From assembly GCA_031763025.1 (NCBI GenBank), contig JASSKH010000003.1, forward strand, positions 7,244,718 to 7,308,717: a DNA stretch of 64,000 nt, written 5' to 3'. This stretch comes from Macrocystis pyrifera (taxonomy: Eukaryota; Sar; Phaeophyceae; Laminariales; Laminariaceae). The notes beneath the pieces were generated by a model. The model was not told the DNA's origin, did no database searches, and saw nothing but the letters and a program-made list of their open reading frames with translations. Shown piece by piece: positions 62,193-64,000 of the stretch (position 1 is its first letter; the number at the start of each line of letters is the position of its first letter). The position numbers and the translations under genes are program-made.

Positions 62193-62540
62193 TTATCGTA
62201 TCCCCTTCCTGTTTCGCCTTGTGTTGCCACCATCTGTCTCCCTGGTAGCGATCGCTTTCTCGATTCCATCTATCAATACCTGGAACCTACTAAACTTGTC
62301 CATGTCACATTCGTCTGTTTTTCTCTCTCTCCAACTCGTCCCGTTCCTCCTTGTACATTCTAGCTCTGCCACAATGTGAGTTCTAGTCTCTTTTTGCTTC
62401 GCCACAAGGGAACATACGTGCCTCGTCTTCCTCCTCTCGACTACTGGTATATCTCTTCTTTCTGGCAGGTCCAGGTCCTCGACACGAGTTGGCAGTTTCA
62501 GCTTTTTTACGTAGTCCATTGGACAGTTTTTATTCCTATC
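62193..62540 (-). pseudogene. LINE remnant, C-terminal end of a non-LTR reverse transcriptase
   Basis: The minus frame reads LDLPERRDIPVVERR, then ETRTHIVAE and ECDMDKFSRFQ. This order resembles the end of certain LINE polyproteins, where a Cys-rich stretch is followed by ETRTHIVGEC and an ECDMEEFG-type segment. Only about 110 residues remain and the upstream reverse transcriptase core is not seen, so it is a fragment. The second Cys of the motif is displaced by an extra residue. The assignment rests on recalled family sequences. Confidence 0.5.
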
Positions 62541-63192
62541 TCTTCACTTCACCCCCCATATGTTTCTGTCGTGGACCTGGACCCCACAACCCTCTCAACA
62601 CACTGTGTTTTCCTTCTTTCCTCTTATTACTTCAATAAATTCTGGACTGCGTTATCCCACCTTACCCTAGCTCACCCTTTCGTTAGTTCCTCCCATACTG
62701 ATACAGCGATATTGGCTTGGCTATGGCTGGCAGCCTCTTTATGGGCATACTCCCTATTTTATTTTGCTGTTCAACTTTCTCACGTCCCTGTTTGTTTTAA
62801 TTGGGTGCATTCTCAGTTATGCTCTTAATACTCTACTTTGAAGTATCATCGTGCTTGAGCATCCTTTGTAATTTTTTAGCTGGTATCGTCTGTACTGTTT
62901 TCAGTTGTTTTACGGGCTTCGCGTTCGCTCCGCGTCCCCTTCCCATACTTCTCCATTTTCTATATTTGGTACAATCACATTCATCCATCAGAATAAGTCG
63001 GGGGGGGGGGCTGTTGACCACCACCTGCACGATCTTGCTCGAGTCGGAACAACGCGGGTGGTAGTAGCCAGGCGCGCCTGCCTTTATGCAACCCGTTGGA
63101 ATTTTCTCGGGAAGGCTTCGCAGTGTAACCGGCAGGACTTTGCGCCGTCGCCGGCATGGCGTTTAGTGGCAAAGCTTTACAAGAATACCATA
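62541..63192. other. Spacer, possibly more decayed LINE sequence
   Basis: The plus frames are hydrophobic, T-rich translations. The minus strand, which would be the LINE upstream part, gives only short frames, such as one holding KLQRMLKHDD. A G tract is at 63000-63010. Confidence 0.35.
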
Positions 63193-63430
63193 ATACAAGG
63201 TTCTCCTCCGGGAGGTGCCTAGTTGAGTGGCGAATGGGCGAAATGAAAACCATACAGCATGTTCATGTACCCCTGGTTGTATAACACGCTTATCCCGTAG
63301 CATATCATATCACTTTATGATATATCTGCATTTTAGATACGGACGCTTTTAGACCTGCACCGATATCTACCTGCATTTTTGGGGACAAAACATGCTTCGA
63401 AATAGTGTGGAACCGTTACTATTAGACATA
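63193..63430 (+). repeat. R4 repeat copy
   Basis: Partner of 20362-20590: ACAAGGTTCTCCTCCGGGAG, GTGCCTAG, ATACAGCATG, then GGGGACAAAACATGC and CGAAATAGTGTGGAA. Confidence 0.65.
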
Positions 63431-63599
63431 CATACAACTCAAGAGAGGGTGATATTTCGACCTTTCGCGCCGAATTCAATATCGCGATCTTCGTACACGC
63501 AAATCCCTCGATATAAAACTCCATACCTGGTTTTTTGCCAACGTGAGATAAAACATAGGCGAAATAAAAATAGTCAGCAATCCACAAACGCGTAGAACA

Positions 63600-64000
63600 C
63601 CGCATGGGCTGGAGGACGTCGCTACTGCAGCTGCTTCTCTAGGTAGCTCGGCAGGCTACAGCGCCCGCGTACACCATGGACTTGGCTCTTGGCATATAGA
63701 CGAGAGCGCAGCGCGGACGCATCTCGTGCTCGTGCTGAAACGTGTCCGCCAAAAACTAAAGGTCCGGTTGGCGCTACCCGCTTGTTCCCGGATATGGTGG
63801 GGCGTGCCGTGTTAGGGACATGGGTTTGGGGCAACTCCGGCAGAACGACGCCCAGCCAGAGCACTGGATGCGGTGCTGGTACCGCTCAACTGGGGCATCC
63901 CGTGCATCCGCCTCTCCCCGACCAAGGGAGCACCCGTCTGCCGTACTCATTCAACCAAGTCGTGGCGGCCACCACTGCTGCCGTTGTGGTCCTTGCTGGC
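63600..64000. other. Window edge, GC-rich, possible exon not assigned
   Basis: The last 400 bp are GC-richer than the preceding 2 kb. One plus frame near the end reads LPYSFNQVVAATTAA and continues hydrophobic to the edge. This could be a signal or membrane segment of a gene that continues outside, but no family is recognised. Confidence 0.25.

Overview
This window looks like nuclear DNA of an intron-rich eukaryote. Coding sequence is a small fraction and is cut into short exons with GT-AG and a few GC-AG introns. Trinucleotide microsatellites (CAG, CTA), homopolymer C/G tracts, MITEs, tRNA-related SINEs and an LTR retrotransposon fill the rest. The style (multi-kilobase introns, many CAG and CTA tracts, GC near one half) would fit a stramenopile such as a brown alga. 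That is an impression, not something a marker gene here proves.

Three host loci can be read. Two are tandem paralogues on the minus strand: copy A (3752-10192) and copy B (14635-19964). They share an exon plan and encode an extended short-chain dehydrogenase of the 3-beta-HSD/SDR42E kind. Copy B continues into a three-helix membrane tail that resembles TMEM254 (DUF4499). Both lack the usual Tyr-xxx-Lys pair. Copy A has a 2-nt frame shift in its first visible exon and no recognisable last exon, so it is probably a decaying duplicate. The Rossmann-fold start of both genes was not found.

The third locus is a plus-strand gene (40512-58748) assembled here from 17 exons with consistent phases (2400 nt, 799 residues). 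It predicts a seven-bladed RCC1 propeller followed by two BTB/POZ domains, which suggests a GTPase-regulator-like or Cullin-3 adaptor scaffold. Its introns carry a 2.5-kb repeat, a 0.5-kb repeat, two MITEs and CAG tracts.

Mobile DNA by region: 0-0.6 kb a 0.5-kb repeat (family R1); 1.15-3.7 kb a 2.4-kb element (R3) nested in a MITE; 11-13.4 kb SINEs; 20.8-26.45 kb an old, broken Ty1/copia element with both LTRs; 31.0-31.7 kb CTA arrays around a tandemly multiplied MITE piece; 35.4-37.3 kb an unusual array of TAACA/TGTTA words with no open frames; 37.29-38.05 kb a terminal-inverted-repeat element inside that array; 60.7-62.0 kb three tandem R1 copies; 62.2-62.5 kb a LINE remnant. R1 to R5 are names used here only.
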